From positions 1 to 21,572 of the forward strand of contig CAYSEZ010000009.1 in NCBI GenBank assembly GCA_964430375.1: DNA of 21,572 nt, in the 5' to 3' direction. This DNA is from HGM10836 sp964430375. GTDB taxonomy: Bacteria; Bacillota_I; Bacilli_A; RF39; UBA660. The number at the start of each line of letters is the position of its first letter. Positions within the stretch are counted from its first letter, which is position 1. The position numbers and the translations under genes were made by a program. A model generated the notes under the pieces. It was not told where the DNA came from. It did no database searches and saw nothing but the letters and a program-made list of their open reading frames with translations. Positions 1-7,175 of this stretch are shown here, one piece after another.

Positions 1-40
1 AGTGGGGACACTTATGTGCACAAAAATGGGTACTCTTATC
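1..40. repeat. Imperfect tandem repeat at window edge, IS-end-like
   Basis: Two copies of a 14-nt unit (GTGGGGACACTTAT at 2-15 and ATGGGTACTCTTAT at 26-39) flank a TGTGCACA core at 15-22. Tandem GGGGACACTT-type units with TGTGCACA remind me of the multiple terminal repeats of IS21-family elements. The rest of such an element would lie outside the window, so this is a resemblance from memory only. The repeat also runs through the first codons of the following reading frame, giving a duplicated MGTL. Confidence 0.3.
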
Positions 41-952
41 TTACCATTTATAATATCGAAGATATTAATGAATTATAAGTTAAATATTTGTTTACTTGAT
101 GAAACCTATCCTAGTAGAAAAATAAATGAATTATATCGTAAAATTGATTTAGGATATATTGATATAGTGATTACTAGTGAAAGCTTTAATTATGATGATT
201 TAAATATGCCTAAATTAAATCTAATAATTTATGAAACAGAAGATATTTTTAATTTTAAAAAAGAATTCTATTTATTAGAAAAATATCACATTACTGATAT
301 GATATATTTGACTAATAATATTGTACCTGTGCCAATCGTAAATCTTTATAATCCCTATAAAATAACTTATGAAATAATTAATTGTAAAGATTTATTTAAA
401 AATACAATATTTACTAATAATCTAGATAAAGTATTTAATTTGAATTTAAACGAACAAATAGTAATTATATCTAATAATAAGTATTATGATAAAGTCAAAT
501 ATATAACTAAACTTAGTAATCTTTCAAAACTGAATTATAATGATAGTTATTACAATAAACAACAAATAGTTAATGATTTTATTAATAAAAAAATTAAAAT
601 TCTATTTGTAGACTTTAACATATTTGAACATTTTAAAATAAAGAATATCACCAAATTTTTATTTTATACAGAAGAATCTTTGAATTTTACTTATATTTAT
701 AATCTTTTTAATAATTTTAAGAAGAATAATAATAAAGCTAAATCTTACTTTATAGGTCCTTTAAATTATATAAATAAAATTAAAGGTTTATTAAAATATA
801 AATATTTAAATAATATTATTGACGCAGATTTTTTAAGTGATAATATATCTAAGTATTTATTTAATCTTTCAAATCCTAATTCTATATTTAGTAAAGAAGA
901 AGATTTAAAATTATTCGAACATGCATCTACAGATTCAAAATTATTTAAATAA
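2..952 (+). CDS. Eroded RecG-like protein, C-terminal part, helicase motifs lost (5' partial)
   Basis: This reading frame is open to the left edge, so it may be the 3' part of a longer gene; GTG at 2 and ATG at 26 are possible starts. It aligns by eye with RecG from just after Walker A to near the C-terminus. Residues 28-60 (LNICLL, then GYIDIVITSES) match the RecG stretch ending in GTHAL. LNLIIYETED matches the Walker B line LVITDEQHRF. ITDMIYLTNN matches the MTAT line. QQIVNDFINKKIKILFV matches the motif IV-V region, and YIYNLFNNFKKN sits where QLHQLRGRVGRG should be. Every catalytic residue checked is replaced (DEQH to YETE, TAT to TNN, both arginines of RGRVGR gone), so helicase activity is not expected. 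Its place upstream of plsX is the recG position in Firmicutes. Asn/Ile/Lys content is extreme. It could be a decaying gene or a structural DNA-binding remnant. Confidence 0.7.
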   Translation: MGTLMCTKMGTLILPFIISKILMNYKLNICLLDETYPSRKINELYRKIDLGYIDIVITSESFNYDDLNMPKLNLIIYETEDIFNFKKEFYLLEKYHITDMIYLTNNIVPVPIVNLYNPYKITYEIINCKDLFKNTIFTNNLDKVFNLNLNEQIVIISNNKYYDKVKYITKLSNLSKLNYNDSYYNKQQIVNDFINKKIKILFVDFNIFEHFKIKNITKFLFYTEESLNFTYIYNLFNNFKKNNNKAKSYFIGPLNYINKIKGLLKYKYLNNIIDADFLSDNISKYLFNLSNPNSIFSKEEDLKLFEHASTDSKLFK

Positions 953-1021
953 ATATCTTTTTAATCGTTTTTTTATAACTAGTTAAATAACTTATTTAAA
1001 AAAGTAAATTAATCTATGAAT

Positions 1022-1043
1022 TATCACTAAAAAGTGATATAAT
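1022..1043 (+). promoter_or_regulatory. plsX promoter, extended -10 overlapped by inverted repeat
   Basis: An extended -10 (TGATATAAT, with TATAAT at 1038-1043) lies 24 nt before the plsX start. No good -35 is present 17 nt upstream. The inverted repeat TATCACT/AGTGATA (1022-1028 and 1033-1039, loop AAAA) covers the start of the -10, which is a suitable place for a repressor. It does not resemble the Bacillus FapR box I know. Confidence 0.5.
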
Positions 1044-1067
1044 TTTTAAATGAAAGGCAGTGGTTTT

Positions 1068-2081
1068 ATGATTAAAATTGCAATAGACGCTATGGGTGGA
1101 GACTTTTTATGTGCTACAACTGTTCCAGCTTGTGAAGCAGCGATAAAAGAATTTAAAGATTTAGAACTTGTATTATATGGTGATGAGGTTCAAATTAAAA
1201 AATATTTAAAAAATGATGAAAGAATAACTATTGTTCATACAGATAAATATGTAGATATGGGAGAACATAACCCTGTAAGTTATATAAGAAAAAATAAAGA
1301 TTCTTCTTTATGTATGGCTATGCAATCATCACATGATGGACAAACTCAAGCTGTAGTAAGTGCTGGACCTACTCAATGTGTAATTTGTGGAGCCCATTTA
1401 ATTATAAGAAAATTAAAACAAGTAAGTAGAGTGGGACTTTGTCCTATCATTCCATCTTTTGACAAGAAAGGTAGATTATTACTTGATGTTGGTGCTAATG
1501 TAGAATTAAGACCAGAACATATTAGAGATTTAGCATATTTTGCAAGTGCAATTTCAAAAGAATTGCTTAATGTAGAAAATCCTACAGTAGGTCTTTTAAA
1601 TATCGGTACTGAAGAAGGCAAAGGTAGAGAACTTGATAATCTAACATATGATTTACTTAAAAATGATCCAAATATTAATTTTTATGGCAATGTTGAATCA
1701 AGAGATATCTTAAAGAGTGAATGTAATATTTTTGTAACAGATGGATTTACTGGTAATATGATTTTAAAAACAATTGAAGGTACAGCTAAAACAACTGGTG
1801 ATATGCTAAAACAAGAAATCAAATCAAGCCTTGGTGGAATTATTGGATATTTATTTATGAAAGGTGCATTAAAACGTTACAAAAAACGTCTTGACGCGTC
1901 TGAAGTTGGTGGTGCAATGATTGTAGGTGTTGGAGTACCTGTCGTTAAAGCACATGGTGCATCAGATCCTAAAGCATTTAAAAATGCCATTAGACAAGCT
2001 AGAATGATGGTTAAAACTGATCTAATTAATAAGGTAGTATCTAACCTACCACAAAAGGAAGATACAAATGAAACATTATAG
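1068..2081 (+). CDS. plsX: Phosphate acyltransferase PlsX
   Basis: PlsX makes acyl-phosphate from acyl-ACP, the first step of the PlsX/PlsY route to phosphatidic acid, at the inner face of the membrane. The 337-aa product begins MIKIAIDAMGGD, the family signature. It carries LLLDVGANVELRPEHI, the NIGTEEGKG segment, DGFTGNMILKT and the C-terminal KAHGASDPKAFKNAI block, all standard for PlsX, and its length is normal. The start at 1068 is preferred over the in-frame ATG at 1050, because GAAAGG at 1052-1057 is then 10 nt upstream as a ribosome binding site. The usual SAG[NS]TGA motif reads SAGPTQC here, a variant of unknown effect. The 3' end overlaps rnc by 14 nt; no fapR, fabD, fabG or acpP is present, unlike Bacillus. 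Confidence 0.95.
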   Translation: MIKIAIDAMGGDFLCATTVPACEAAIKEFKDLELVLYGDEVQIKKYLKNDERITIVHTDKYVDMGEHNPVSYIRKNKDSSLCMAMQSSHDGQTQAVVSAGPTQCVICGAHLIIRKLKQVSRVGLCPIIPSFDKKGRLLLDVGANVELRPEHIRDLAYFASAISKELLNVENPTVGLLNIGTEEGKGRELDNLTYDLLKNDPNINFYGNVESRDILKSECNIFVTDGFTGNMILKTIEGTAKTTGDMLKQEIKSSLGGIIGYLFMKGALKRYKKRLDASEVGGAMIVGVGVPVVKAHGASDPKAFKNAIRQARMMVKTDLINKVVSNLPQKEDTNETL

Positions 2082-2742
2082 TCAACTTGAAGAAAAACTT
2101 GGTTTGAATTTTAAAGATAAATCAATTTTAATTGAGGCTTTAACACATTCATCTTATGGCAATGAGCATCAATGTTCTTTTAATGAAAGGCTTGAATTTT
2201 TAGGTGATGCAGTACTTGAACTTTCAATGAGTAAATATTTAATTACTAAATATCCTCATATGCCAGAAGGAGATATGACTAAACGTCGTGCTCAAGCTGT
2301 TAGAGAGGAAGCTTTAAATATATATGCATCTTACTTAGAACTTCCTCAATATTTATATTTAGGTCGTGGTGAGGAACAATCAGGTGGAAGAAAAAGAAAG
2401 GCAGTAATTGCAGACGCATTTGAAGCTTTACTAGGTGCAGTATTTAAACAATTTGGTTTTGAAATCGCATATGAAACATTCTCTAAGATTGTTATTCCCT
2501 ATATAGATGAAGTCACATCTATTAAAGATTTTAAAACTATTCTTCAAGAAGAAGTTCAAGCTGATAAAAGAAGCTTATCCTATCGAATTATTAATGAAGA
2601 AGGCCCAGCTCATGATAAAGTGTTTACAGCTGAAGTTTTAATGGATGGTATTATTATGGGTCAAGGTGTTGGTAAAACAAAAAAAGATGCTGAACAAGAA
2701 GCCGCTAAGATTGCACTTAAGAAGAAAGCTTACACAAATTAA
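2068..2742 (+). CDS. rnc: Ribonuclease III
   Basis: RNase III cleaves double-stranded RNA as a homodimer, in rRNA processing and mRNA decay. The 224-aa protein has the N-terminal RNase III domain with signature NERLEFLGDAVLEL (residues 39-52; Glu43 and Asp47 are metal ligands) and the second acidic pair in ADAFEALLG (Asp116, Glu119). A double-stranded RNA-binding domain follows at about 155-221, starting at DFKTILQEEVQ and ending in the KKDAEQEAAKIAL helix. Length is normal. AAAGGAAG about 8 nt upstream, inside the end of plsX, serves as ribosome binding site, so the two genes are translationally coupled. In Bacillus rnc is followed by smc and ftsY; here dapB follows instead. Confidence 0.96.
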   Translation: MKHYSQLEEKLGLNFKDKSILIEALTHSSYGNEHQCSFNERLEFLGDAVLELSMSKYLITKYPHMPEGDMTKRRAQAVREEALNIYASYLELPQYLYLGRGEEQSGGRKRKAVIADAFEALLGAVFKQFGFEIAYETFSKIVIPYIDEVTSIKDFKTILQEEVQADKRSLSYRIINEEGPAHDKVFTAEVLMDGIIMGQGVGKTKKDAEQEAAKIALKKKAYTN

Positions 2743-2774
2743 TTATATAAACATATTCTAATAATGGTGATAAT

Positions 2775-3407
2775 ATTAAAATCTTATTATTAGGAATAGA
2801 TGGGAAAATGGGAAGCTTAATATATCAAAGCCTACAAAAATATGATTTCATCATAGATGGCTTTGATTTTTTTAAGAATAAAAGAGAATTTGTATATACT
2901 AAAATTGAAGAAATTAATCCTAAAAAATATGATTGGTTAGTAGATTTTTCAAAAGAAGATATCTCAAAAGAAATGACTAAATTATTTTTAGAAAATAAAG
3001 TAAATGTAATTTCTGGTACTACTGCAATAAAAGATGAAGAATTAAATGATTTTTTTAGATTAGCCAAGATTAATAATGTTAAATATATTCATCGAGTTAA
3101 TTTTGCTAAAAACTTTTGTAATTTTGAACATCTTGCAAAAGAAATAACTACTAAAATGGATAATAATATAATTATTGAATCTCATAATTATACTAAAAAA
3201 GATAGTCCTTCTGGGTCTGCTTTACATATTAAAAAAGTATTAAATTTAAATGATAATAATATTTTTTCAATAAGAAGTAATGAACCTTGTCCATATCATT
3301 CGATAATTTCTTCAAATGATAATGAAAAAATCATAATTACACATCAAATACTTGATAAAAAAGCCTTTGTAGAAGGGTTTTTAGATGTGTTTTTAAAGGA
3401 GTTGTAA
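2775..3407 (+). CDS. dapB: 4-hydroxy-tetrahydrodipicolinate reductase, apparent AUU start
   Basis: DapB performs the NAD(P)H-dependent reduction in the lysine/diaminopimelate pathway. The evidence is the Rossmann start IKILLLGIDGKMG, the cofactor-loop motif ISGTT, and ESHNYTKKDSPSGSA, which matches ELHHxxKxDAPSGTA. The catalytic His and Lys are kept, while the second His of the HH pair is Asn. The C-terminal stretch IIITHQILDKKAFVEGFL matches the ITHRA..R..FA.GAL block. The first ATG in frame (2808) would cut off the GxxGxxG dinucleotide motif. The homology extends in frame up to ATT at 2775, and GGTGAT (2766-2771), an exact anti-SD match, lies just upstream, so I place the start at that AUU. 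At 210 aa it is about 40 residues shorter than usual, mostly by shortened loops. A one-base sequencing error joining ATG 2764 is the alternative. Confidence 0.82.
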   Translation: MKILLLGIDGKMGSLIYQSLQKYDFIIDGFDFFKNKREFVYTKIEEINPKKYDWLVDFSKEDISKEMTKLFLENKVNVISGTTAIKDEELNDFFRLAKINNVKYIHRVNFAKNFCNFEHLAKEITTKMDNNIIIESHNYTKKDSPSGSALHIKKVLNLNDNNIFSIRSNEPCPYHSIISSNDNEKIIITHQILDKKAFVEGFLDVFLKEL

Positions 3408-3410
3408 AAT

Positions 3411-4013
3411 ATGTTAGAAAAATTATATAATCTAGGATGTTTAGATTATCAAAGACTCGTTAGATGCTTTTCTAAAGGGTTAAAACTTATGCCAAAGACA
3501 ACCTTGGTTTTGATGGCTATTTTAGATGATTATAAAACTGATAACAATATTAATTCATTAAGATTATCAAAAATAATGAATATTCCTGTTTCTGATATTG
3601 ATTCTTGTATTGTTGAGTTATTAAACTTAGATTATCTTCAAATTCAATTAGTTATTAAAGATGGGAAATCTAAAGAAACTTATAGGTTGACTCCTTTTTT
3701 TAGAAAATGTGAATCCTTATTAAACGAAATGGAAAATGAAGTTTTAACTAGTGATATAAAAATTGTAAGTTCTAAACTAGAAGATAATTTAAAACGAACA
3801 TTATCTCGTAGCGAGCTTGATACAATAAGTACTTGGTTTTATGATGGTAAAACAAAAGACAATATTTTAGATGCGATTAGTAAGGTCAAAAGAACTAAAA
3901 ATGTCTTTCGTATTCAATCTGTAAATAAAATATTATATTCAACATCATCTTCTGATATTATTGAAACCGACCCAATGATTGAAGAAATGTTTAGAAAAAT
4001 GGGAAAACATTAA
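3411..4013 (+). CDS. dnaD: DnaD-family replication initiation protein
   Basis: DnaD works with DnaB and DnaI to load the replicative helicase at the origin and at restart sites in Firmicutes. The 200-aa protein has the two-domain plan. An N-terminal winged-helix part (about 25-110) contains LRLSKIMNIPVSDIDSCIVELLNLDYLQI. A C-terminal DnaB_2-type domain (about 120-185) contains KLEDNLKRTLSRSELDTIS followed by TWFYDGK and NKILYS, the region of the YxxxIxxxW single-strand DNA motif. AAAGGAG at about 3396-3402, inside the dapB end, is the ribosome binding site. The stop overlaps the nth start (TAATG), reproducing the Bacillus dnaD-nth pair. Confidence 0.9.
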   Translation: MLEKLYNLGCLDYQRLVRCFSKGLKLMPKTTLVLMAILDDYKTDNNINSLRLSKIMNIPVSDIDSCIVELLNLDYLQIQLVIKDGKSKETYRLTPFFRKCESLLNEMENEVLTSDIKIVSSKLEDNLKRTLSRSELDTISTWFYDGKTKDNILDAISKVKRTKNVFRIQSVNKILYSTSSSDIIETDPMIEEMFRKMGKH

Positions 4014-4651
4014 TGGAATCAAAAGATTTACTTTCAAAATTATATGAAATGTTTCCAAATGCTGGATGTGAGCTTAATTATACTACAGATTTTTCTTTTT
4101 TATGTGCTGTTGTACTTTCTGCTCAAACTACAGATAAAAAAGTAAATGAAGTTACACCAATTTTATTTGAAAAATATAAAACAATAGATGAACTATCACT
4201 TGCAAAAGAAGAAGATTTGATTACTATTTTAAAGCCCTTAGGATTGATGAAAAGTAAAAGTAAATATTTAATAGAAATAGCTAAAACAATTAAAAATGAA
4301 TACAACTATAAAGTGCCATCTGATTTTAATTTACTTATTAAAATACCTGGAGTAGGTAGAAAAACAGCAAATGTATATTTAGGTCAAATTCATAATATTC
4401 CCAGAATTGCTGTTGATACACATGTAAATAGAGTGAGTTATCGTTTAGGCCTTTCTAAAACATCTAATGATGTAATTAAAACTGAAAATGATTTAATGAA
4501 CTATTTTTCAAAAGATCATTATATAAAGGCCCATCATGGTTTACTGTTCTTAGGTAGATATAAATGTTATAGTAGAAATCCACATTGTAGTGATTGTAAA
4601 TTAAGCGATATTTGTTGGTATAGGAGGGAATTAGATGATAGAAGAATTTAA
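4013..4651 (+). CDS. nth: Endonuclease III
   Basis: Nth is a bifunctional DNA glycosylase/AP lyase that removes oxidised pyrimidines in base-excision repair. The 212-aa protein has SAQTTDKKVNEVTP near the N-terminus and the helix-hairpin-helix IPGVGRKTANV (111-121) with the catalytic Lys117. VDTHVNR carries catalytic Asp135, and a C-x6-C-x2-C-x5-C [4Fe-4S] site is formed by Cys185, 192, 195 and 201. Length matches E. coli Nth (211 aa). The start overlaps the dnaD stop by one base, so it depends on coupling. The 3' end overlaps the next gene by 17 nt and contains that gene's ribosome binding site. Confidence 0.96.
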   Translation: MESKDLLSKLYEMFPNAGCELNYTTDFSFLCAVVLSAQTTDKKVNEVTPILFEKYKTIDELSLAKEEDLITILKPLGLMKSKSKYLIEIAKTIKNEYNYKVPSDFNLLIKIPGVGRKTANVYLGQIHNIPRIAVDTHVNRVSYRLGLSKTSNDVIKTENDLMNYFSKDHYIKAHHGLLFLGRYKCYSRNPHCSDCKLSDICWYRRELDDRRI

Positions 4652-5789
4652 AAGTATTTTAGATAAAGAAATACTATCTTTATTTGAAATAACTAAAACA
4701 TTATATTCAAATCCAGAAGTAGGTAATCAAGAATTTAAATCATCTAAATTACTTGTTAATTTTTTAGCTGAAAAAGGTTTTATAACTACTTATCCTTATA
4801 TATTACCTACAGGTTTTTTAGCGGTTTATAAAAGTAATAAAAAAGGTCCTAAAATAGGATATTTATGCGAATATGACGCCCTTCCTTTAATTGGACATGG
4901 TTGCGGACATAATCTGATTTGTACTATTTCAATTGGTGCTGCTTTATGCTTGAAATCAGTAGTTGATAAAATAGGTGGAGAAATTTATGTGTTTGGAACA
5001 CCAGCTGAGGAGAATTTTGGAGGAAAGGTATCTTTTGCAAAAGAGGGAGCTTTTGATAATATAGATATGGCTTGTATGCTACATCCTTCAAATATAAATT
5101 CGTTAGGTTCTAGATCTAATGCACTTGTGCCAGTAAGATTTAAGTTTAAAGGTAAGAGTGCTCATGCTTGTACTCCGTATAATGGAGCTTCAGCTTTAGA
5201 TAGTGCAGTTATGACTTATCAAGGAATTAATATGTTAAGGCAATTTGCTAAACATCCATCATTTATTCATGGAATTATATCTGATGGAGGTAAGGCTGCT
5301 AATATTATTCCAGAATACGCATCACTAGATTATTATTTTAGATCTGATAATATTGAGTATGCTAATTATTTAGCATCTCGTGCAAAAAATATAGCTACCT
5401 CTTGTGCTTCAATGAATAATTGTAGTGTTACATTTGAAGAGTATGAAACTGCATATGATGATACTAAAATAAATTATACTCTTTCAAGTATGCTAAAAAA
5501 TATTTATGAACAAATAGGATTAACTGATATTAAAGATGTTGATGAAATTCCATCAGGTTCAACAGATGTTGGGGCTGTATCTAAGATAATACCTACAATT
5601 CAAGGGTATATTAAAATTACAAATGAATCAATAAATGCTCATTCAACTGAATTTGCTGCAGCTACAATTACAAATAATGGATATAATGCTTTATATAATG
5701 GTGCTTTAGCATTAGGGCTTTTAGGATATGAATATATTATAAATGATTCTTTTAAAGAAGAAGTTAAAAAGGAATTTAATAAATTATGA
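4635..5789 (+). CDS. M20-family amidohydrolase/dipeptidase (PM20D2/AbgB-like)
   Basis: This 384-aa cytoplasmic metallohydrolase is of peptidase family M20. GYLCEYDALPLIGHGCGHN (75-93) is the hallmark of the PM20D2/AbgB branch, where EYDALPxIGHACGHN supplies metal ligands. GTPAEENFGGK (121-131) carries the Glu-Glu pair, followed by a ligand His in MLHPSN (150). A lid/dimerisation domain begins at about 165 (VRFKFKGKSAHA). EIPSGSTDVGAVS and INAHSTEF near the C-terminus complete the metal site. The branch hydrolyses N-acyl-amino acids or small dipeptides; the substrate cannot be told from sequence. AGGAGGG at 4622-4628 fixes the start. It ends in an ATGA overlap with the next gene. Confidence 0.88.
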   Translation: MIEEFKSILDKEILSLFEITKTLYSNPEVGNQEFKSSKLLVNFLAEKGFITTYPYILPTGFLAVYKSNKKGPKIGYLCEYDALPLIGHGCGHNLICTISIGAALCLKSVVDKIGGEIYVFGTPAEENFGGKVSFAKEGAFDNIDMACMLHPSNINSLGSRSNALVPVRFKFKGKSAHACTPYNGASALDSAVMTYQGINMLRQFAKHPSFIHGIISDGGKAANIIPEYASLDYYFRSDNIEYANYLASRAKNIATSCASMNNCSVTFEEYETAYDDTKINYTLSSMLKNIYEQIGLTDIKDVDEIPSGSTDVGAVSKIIPTIQGYIKITNESINAHSTEFAAATITNNGYNALYNGALALGLLGYEYIINDSFKEEVKKEFNKL

Positions 5790-6490
5790 GACTTCATCAA
5801 TTTTTAAAAGATACTTTTCGTTTATGTAAAAGTGAAGTTCAAGAGTTTAATATATCTCATAATGTTAAGGTTAATGGTATACCAAATAAATGGTTATCTT
5901 ATATTATAAAGCCTTTAGATATTATTGAAGTAGATGGTAAGGTTTATGAAATAAAAGAAGAAGATAATGTATATTTATTATTTAATAAGCCTGTAGGTAT
6001 AACTTGTACTAACGATAGAAATACTCCTTCAAATATAAGAGATTTTGTTAATTATGATAAAAGAATATTTCCAATAGGAAGATTAGATAAAGATTCTTGT
6101 GGAATAATAATACTTACTAATGACGGGAAAATATTTAATAAGATATTAGATTCTAATAATCATATAGAAAAGGAATACTTACTTAAAGTAGATCATCCAA
6201 TTAATGATATATTTTTAAATCTTATGTCAAAAGGCGTTCCTATTTTAGGGAAAGTTACTAAACCATGTAAGATGGAATATGTATCAGAGTGTGAATTTAA
6301 AATAACCTTAAAAGAAGGAATGAATAGACAAATTAGAAGAATGTGTAAATTCTTTGGGTATCGTGTAATATCACTTCAAAGAATCAGAATTGGTAATCTT
6401 TTTATTAATAACTTGAAAGAAGGTACTTATAGGTTAATAAGTCAAAAAGAGATAGAGGATTTACTATTATTTAATGAAAAAAGTGTATAA
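5786..6490 (+). CDS. rluF: 23S rRNA pseudouridine synthase, RluF-type (RsuA family)
   Basis: The protein converts a uridine in rRNA to pseudouridine; E. coli RluF acts on U2604 of 23S rRNA, and the target here is inferred from similarity. At 234 aa it has a small S4-like RNA-binding domain (1-50, MRLHQFLKDTFRLCKSEVQ). The catalytic domain follows, with FPIGRLDKDSCGIIILTNDG (95-114; catalytic Asp101) and EGMNRQIRRMCKFFGYRV (177-193), both close to RluF consensus. AAAAGGAA about 12 nt upstream and an ATGA overlap with the M20 gene indicate coupled translation. It is the last gene of the plsX run before an AT-rich spacer. Confidence 0.88.
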   Translation: MRLHQFLKDTFRLCKSEVQEFNISHNVKVNGIPNKWLSYIIKPLDIIEVDGKVYEIKEEDNVYLLFNKPVGITCTNDRNTPSNIRDFVNYDKRIFPIGRLDKDSCGIIILTNDGKIFNKILDSNNHIEKEYLLKVDHPINDIFLNLMSKGVPILGKVTKPCKMEYVSECEFKITLKEGMNRQIRRMCKFFGYRVISLQRIRIGNLFINNLKEGTYRLISQKEIEDLLLFNEKSV

Positions 6491-6494
6491 AATT

Positions 6495-6550
6495 AAAAAA
6501 ACACAAAAAAAATAAAAAAATCATGAAAAAATTAAAAAAAAACGTAAAAA
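6495..6550. other. Phased A-tracts, predicted intrinsically curved DNA
   Basis: Six A-tracts (6495-6501, 6505-6512, 6514-6520, 6526-6531, 6534-6542, 6546-6550) have centres spaced about 10.5, 8.5, 11.5, 9.5 and 10 nt apart, averaging 10.0, close to the DNA helical repeat. Such phasing is the classical cause of static bending. The stretch is the upstream region of comEA and may act as an UP-type promoter enhancer or nucleoid-protein site. Confidence 0.6.
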
Positions 6551-6581
6551 TCGCCTTTATTATATATGGAGGTGTTTTTTT
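6546..6581 (+). promoter_or_regulatory. Hairpin burying the comEA ribosome binding site, with U7 tract
   Basis: CGCCTTTAT (6552-6560) can pair with ATATGGAGGTG (6566-6574, with three G-U pairs), and A5 at 6546-6550 with the U tract at 6576-6580. The strong ribosome binding site GGAGGTG (6568-6574) lies wholly in the 3' arm. T7 (6575-6581) runs straight into the ATG at 6582. The same RNA could act as a weak intrinsic terminator or as a translation block. Confidence 0.5.
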
Positions 6582-7175
6582 ATGAAGAAAAACAATTTAA
6601 TATATTTAGTTGCATTAATACCATTAATACTTATCGTATTTGTGTTTATTATGCCACAAAGTAATCGTAAAAATGATGGCATCATTTATGCAGATCCGTC
6701 TATGTATAATAATACCATTACAGTTACGGTTGAAGGTGAGGTTTTAAGACCTGGAAGTTATGTTATGTATAAGGATTCTACTGTTAAAGATTTGTTAGAA
6801 AAATGTGGTACAACAGATTATACAAATATAAAAGGCTTAAGTTTAAATGAAACTTTAAAGGATTGCGGAATATATGAAATTTCTATTTCATCAGATTCGT
6901 TAAAAAGCGTTTCAATCACTTTAAAATCTTCTAATTTACCATCAAGTGATAATCAACCTAGTAATTCAAATAGTAATAATTATAATTCTTTAATTAATAT
7001 AAATACTGCCTCGTTAGATGAACTTAAACAATTAGATGGTATTGGTGATGTAAAAGCCCAGGCTATTATTGATTATAGAAATAATAAAAAGTTTACTTCT
7101 ATAGAAGAATTAAAAAATGTTACTGGTATTTCAGAGGCGATTTATAATGCTAACAAAGATAAAATCACTGTGTAA
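6582..7175 (+). CDS. comEA: Competence protein ComEA, DNA receptor
   Basis: ComEA is the membrane-anchored double-stranded DNA receptor of the uptake machine and hands DNA to ComEC. The 197-aa protein has one N-terminal membrane segment (about 6-24). An SLBB domain follows (about 46-104, VTVEGEVLRPGSYVM), then a Ser/Asn linker (115-136). A C-terminal helix-hairpin-helix DNA-binding domain (137-197) contains ININTASLDELKQLDGIG and a second hairpin at VTGISEAI. This order is that of Firmicute ComEA. GGAGGTG 7 nt upstream is perfect but lies in a hairpin. comEC overlaps the 3' end by 29 nt. No comEB lies between them. Confidence 0.93.
   Translation: MKKNNLIYLVALIPLILIVFVFIMPQSNRKNDGIIYADPSMYNNTITVTVEGEVLRPGSYVMYKDSTVKDLLEKCGTTDYTNIKGLSLNETLKDCGIYEISISSDSLKSVSITLKSSNLPSSDNQPSNSNSNNYNSLININTASLDELKQLDGIGDVKAQAIIDYRNNKKFTSIEELKNVTGISEAIYNANKDKITV

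Noticed and set aside
983..999. Palindrome TTAAATAA-C-TTATTTAA after the RecG-like gene as a terminator.
   Set aside because: It consists almost wholly of A and T, with a one-base centre and no clear T tract; it is likely in such AT-rich DNA.
1373..1621. A minus-strand open frame inside plsX, and similar ones inside dapB, nth, pssA, holA, rny and feoB.
   Set aside because: They lie opposite strongly conserved genes, have no ribosome binding site or family resemblance, and follow from the codon use of the real gene.
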